Origin: Bremerella alba
GTDB taxonomy: Bacteria; Planctomycetota; Planctomycetia; Pirellulales; Pirellulaceae
Direction of reading: 5' to 3'
Assembly: GCF_013618625.1 (NCBI RefSeq)
Contig: NZ_JABRWO010000009.1
Span: forward strand, 1 to 64,000
Length of the DNA: 64,000 nucleotides
Shown: positions 62,601-64,000 of the stretch, piece by piece
How the letters are laid out: each line of letters opens with the position of its first letter
How positions within the stretch are numbered: the stretch's first letter is position 1
Position numbers and translations under genes: made by a program
The notes under the pieces: generated by a model
What the model was told of the DNA's origin: nothing
What the model saw: the letters and a program-made list of their open reading frames with translations, nothing else
Database searches by the model: none

Positions 62601-63109
62601 ACCGACTGTAACTCGTACTTCACGACGAAGTCTTGCAGGCTGCGCAGCTCGGAAAGATTCATTCCTTCTGGAGGATCGAGCGTGTAGTACAGAACCTGTC
62701 CCAGCCCGGTGGCATCTGGGCCAAGCGTTGGGACGACACCTTCCGGCAGCATTGCCCCAGCCGTGCCGAGTTGCTCCAGGACACGTGAACGAGCCCAGTA
62801 GAAATCGGTACTGTCTTTGAAGGTGACCTGGACGAAGCTGTAACCGAAAAGGCTTTTGCCGCGAACCGATTCGGCATCGGGAACCGCCAGCAAGGCCACC
62901 GACAGGGGATAGGTGATCTGGTCTTCGATGTCTTTAGGGGAACGGCCGGGCCAGGCCGTAAAGACGATGACCTGGTTTTCGCCGATGTTTGGAATGGCGT
63001 CGATCGGTACCTGCTGCGCAGAGTACCAGCCGAAGCCGATGGTCACGACCAACAGAATCACCATGATCAAGCGTTCGCGAACGCAAAAGGAGATGATGTG
63101 GCTCAGCAT
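59645..63109 (-). CDS. CusA/CzcA-family heavy-metal RND efflux pump
   Basis: A 1154-residue inner-membrane RND transporter, longer than the usual 1040-1060 because of an extra region between the two halves (about 530-620, additional TM helices and linkers). Twelve or more TM helices, large periplasmic loops, and the family's ISLAGIAIAIG-like segment (SLAGIAIAIGTMVDMGIIVSESIYD in helix 4, with the proton-relay acidic residues) and FGIAVDDGVVMATYL are clear. It drives export of Cu(I)/Ag(I) or Zn/Co/Cd across the envelope; the subtype is not certain. ATG 63109 follows the adaptor stop by one base. It ends just before the permease gene. Confidence 0.92.
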   Translation of the reverse strand: MLSHIISFCVRERLIMVILLVVTIGFGWYSAQQVPIDAIPNIGENQVIVFTAWPGRSPKDIEDQITYPLSVALLAVPDAESVRGKSLFGYSFVQVTFKDSTDFYWARSRVLEQLGTAGAMLPEGVVPTLGPDATGLGQVLYYTLDPPEGMNLSELRSLQDFVVKYELQSVPGVSEVASVGGYVRQYQIEIDPDRLRFHNVPLDQLVEAVRKSNIDVGAKTVESGGMEFIIRGKGFIGANQDTSQAVEDIEKTVVRSQDGIPLRVRDLGRVQLGPEFRRGAIDLNGTEAVGGVVVMRFGENPRAVIDRVKAKIKQIEPSLNGVKVNIVYDRTGLIDETITTLTSALFQEILITGAVILLFLLHFRASIVVAVSLPVAVLLAFIGMHVFGVDANIMSLAGIAIAIGTMVDMGIIVSESIYDQLADWERDGRPGGSSERLRVINKAAGEVAPAVVTAVMTTVVSFLPVFMLTGRDYKLFAPLAWTKTFALVAALIVAVTLVPFLSRVLLRSSHASTRTRWIGAVGLGLTGMLLGFMFGNTLQDLLGIPTWISVISAGLLLGIVGYWTLGERLRPVDENPVSRMILWVYEPLLRLFLARKGAFLALPAMMILLGLGAWLGLPTILRPAETASSYLGTNLNGVPGYVDLKHKLPGLESDDWIALDEGSWFYMPTLYPAASFSQAMEVLQTQDALIKEIPEVQNVLGKIGRVESALDPAPAAMIETYVMLKPVDQWREGITTQDIWEQINAVATLPGVTPASPLQPIEGRVVMLQSGIKASMAIRIYGDSLDGLANASIQVADFLKTLPQINAATVNPDIVLGKPYVEFDVDRDTAARYGMSTAMVNQVIETALGGANVTKTVEGRERYPIRVRYERQLREQLYALDELPVVTQSGEVIPLANLAKMNTTWGPGVINSEDARLVAHVSFSPAGSLGDLETVDSVEQSLREAQQSGKLSLPAGYALKPVGSFQNQIEANQRLMWVIPLVILVNLFIIYLQFRHIPITLAVFAGIPVAFAGGMICLAINSVEINTAVWVGFIALFGIAVDDGVVMATYLDQVFTRKRLETIADIRNATVEAGMKRIRPCLMTTFTTIIALVPVILSTGRGSDVAKAMAWPVVGGMTVELLTLFVVPVVFAGFKELKMNLGMHDRHWAGTEDN

Positions 63110-63110
63110 C

Positions 63111-64000
63111 TTATTGCTCCTCTCCGCTGGCGGGCTCGTGCTGATGTGCTTCATGCGGTGGCATGTTCGATACCATCACCGGCGGAATCGTGCGGACGTG
63201 CTCGCCGCAACGAAGCATTTCGCTTCCATAGTAAGGATTTAGCAATCGGTCGTTAGCTTGCAGCCAGTCTCCCTCACCTTCTTTGACCATGGGGCAGAAG
63301 AACTGGTGAAACTCCTGTTTCGCCTGGGAACCTCGGATGGATGTCGCGAGTTGTAAGACGGCATGGCTGATTGGTTTGAACTGCTTGCGGGCCTCGTCGA
63401 TCGACTGATGGTGTAGATGCTCGGAATGATCCGCGATCGCTTGCATTCGCTCGCGTGTCTTGTCATCAAGCTGCATGGAAGTGGCTAATTGCTTGGCGGC
63501 GTTGTGTAGGGTTAACGCGGCATCTGGGGACGGCTTTTTGTCCGAAGCGAGTTGGTTCTGGATGGTGAAGTAGGCTTGGTAGGCAGCCTCTAGAGTGCCC
63601 CCTTCCTCCCCTTCGATGGGCGAAATGTCGATGGAGTCGAATTCCATCGGAGTATTGCGGTTTCCCTTTTTCTCATAGCGAGTCGGGTCGATCAGACTCG
63701 GCTTGCCTGCCAATTGCATTTGGGAATCGATCAGGAAGTTGCCGGAGGTGGCGACCTGTTCGCCTGGCTTCACTCCTTTCAGGATGACGGCCTTGTCTTT
63801 TAGGATCGGACCGATCTTCACCGTACGAATCTCGAACCGTCCTGGCTCGGTCTCCACGTAGACCACGCTATTGTCGCCTGCCATCAAGAGGGCAGAACGT
63901 GGAATGACGATCGATGCCGTCCGCTCGACAGGCTGCTCGGTGTATCCGTAGCGAGATGTTGGAACGAGGTCCATGCCACAGATAGGACAGGAGCCCGGTT
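63111..64000 (-). CDS. CusB-like periplasmic adaptor with HMBD motif and DUF3347 tail (partial)
   Basis: The C-terminal part of a heavy-metal RND adaptor; the gene runs off the window end. The visible start contains CPICGMDLVP, the heavy-metal-binding domain (HMBD) Cys pair. It is followed by the adaptor's beta-barrel and membrane-proximal segments (IVIPRSALLMAGDNSVVYVE, GEQVATSGNFLIDSQMQL), then a DUF3347 domain (about the last 170 residues) and a His-rich end (HEAHQHEP). HMBD placed inside the adaptor loop is known in marine relatives. It delivers metal to the CusA-like pump, which starts one base later. Confidence 0.85.
   Translation of the reverse strand, partial: PGSCPICGMDLVPTSRYGYTEQPVERTASIVIPRSALLMAGDNSVVYVETEPGRFEIRTVKIGPILKDKAVILKGVKPGEQVATSGNFLIDSQMQLAGKPSLIDPTRYEKKGNRNTPMEFDSIDISPIEGEEGGTLEAAYQAYFTIQNQLASDKKPSPDAALTLHNAAKQLATSMQLDDKTRERMQAIADHSEHLHHQSIDEARKQFKPISHAVLQLATSIRGSQAKQEFHQFFCPMVKEGEGDWLQANDRLLNPYYGSEMLRCGEHVRTIPPVMVSNMPPHEAHQHEPASGEEQ

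Noticed and set aside
1-64000. CRISPR array, tRNA or rRNA genes
   Set aside because: No regularly spaced repeats, no clover-leaf with conserved T-loop, and no rRNA-like sequence was seen on either strand by eye.

Overview
The window looks like a chromosomal segment of a planctomycete (Rhodopirellula/Blastopirellula-like). This is inferred from the gene content: a GYF-domain trypsin protease, large serine recombinases in tandem, DUF1257/DUF2997/Ycf46-type genes, and a heavy-metal RND adaptor with a DUF3347 tail. No rRNA or tRNA gene was seen.

1-20.8 kb, metabolic and stress genes. A broken MerA-like flavoprotein remnant is followed by two alcohol dehydrogenase-family genes and an MBL-fold hydrolase. 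A sigma54-dependent response regulator is divergent from a large hybrid histidine kinase. A coherent oxalate/formate block comes next: Dps, a DUF1641 protein, a molybdenum formate dehydrogenase and FdhD on the minus strand, and an exported oxalate decarboxylase, a SrpA-type catalase, a cytochrome b561 and an EmrAB-like export pair on the plus strand. A textbook -24/-12 promoter precedes fdhD, which ties formate oxidation to sigma54 control.

20.8-47 kb, a mobile and defence island. It opens with an IS3 transposase fragment joined to a decapitated serine recombinase, then an intact large serine recombinase. After these come an AlbA_2 protein paired with a HEPN-like protein, a lone Dam-type methylase, and an unrecognised protein with an internal duplication. 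A compact minus-strand operon follows: unknown protein, membrane-anchored patatin, small protein, HNH nuclease, and a degenerate HNH paralogue. Directly upstream of it, on the same strand, is a complete type I Wadjet system (jetABCD), and then an OLD-like ATPase/TOPRIM nuclease flanked by 23-bp direct repeats. The patatin/HNH operon is the best candidate for an undescribed defence system here.

47-57.7 kb, an ordered plus-strand cluster. It is preceded by a strongly structured RNA with a three-way-junction fold. The 3' strand of its closing helix can instead form an intrinsic terminator, which is riboswitch/attenuator-like architecture. Downstream are an exported protein, a GYF-trypsin protease, two membrane proteins, a DUF1257 protein, a DUF2997 protein, a TOPRIM protein, a Ycf46-like AAA ATPase, a coiled-coil protein and small proteins, with perfect hairpin terminators between sub-blocks.

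57.7-64 kb, a minus-strand heavy-metal block. It holds a CusB-like adaptor (cut by the window end), a CusA-like RND pump, a YraQ/ArsP-type permease, and a decayed thioredoxin gene.
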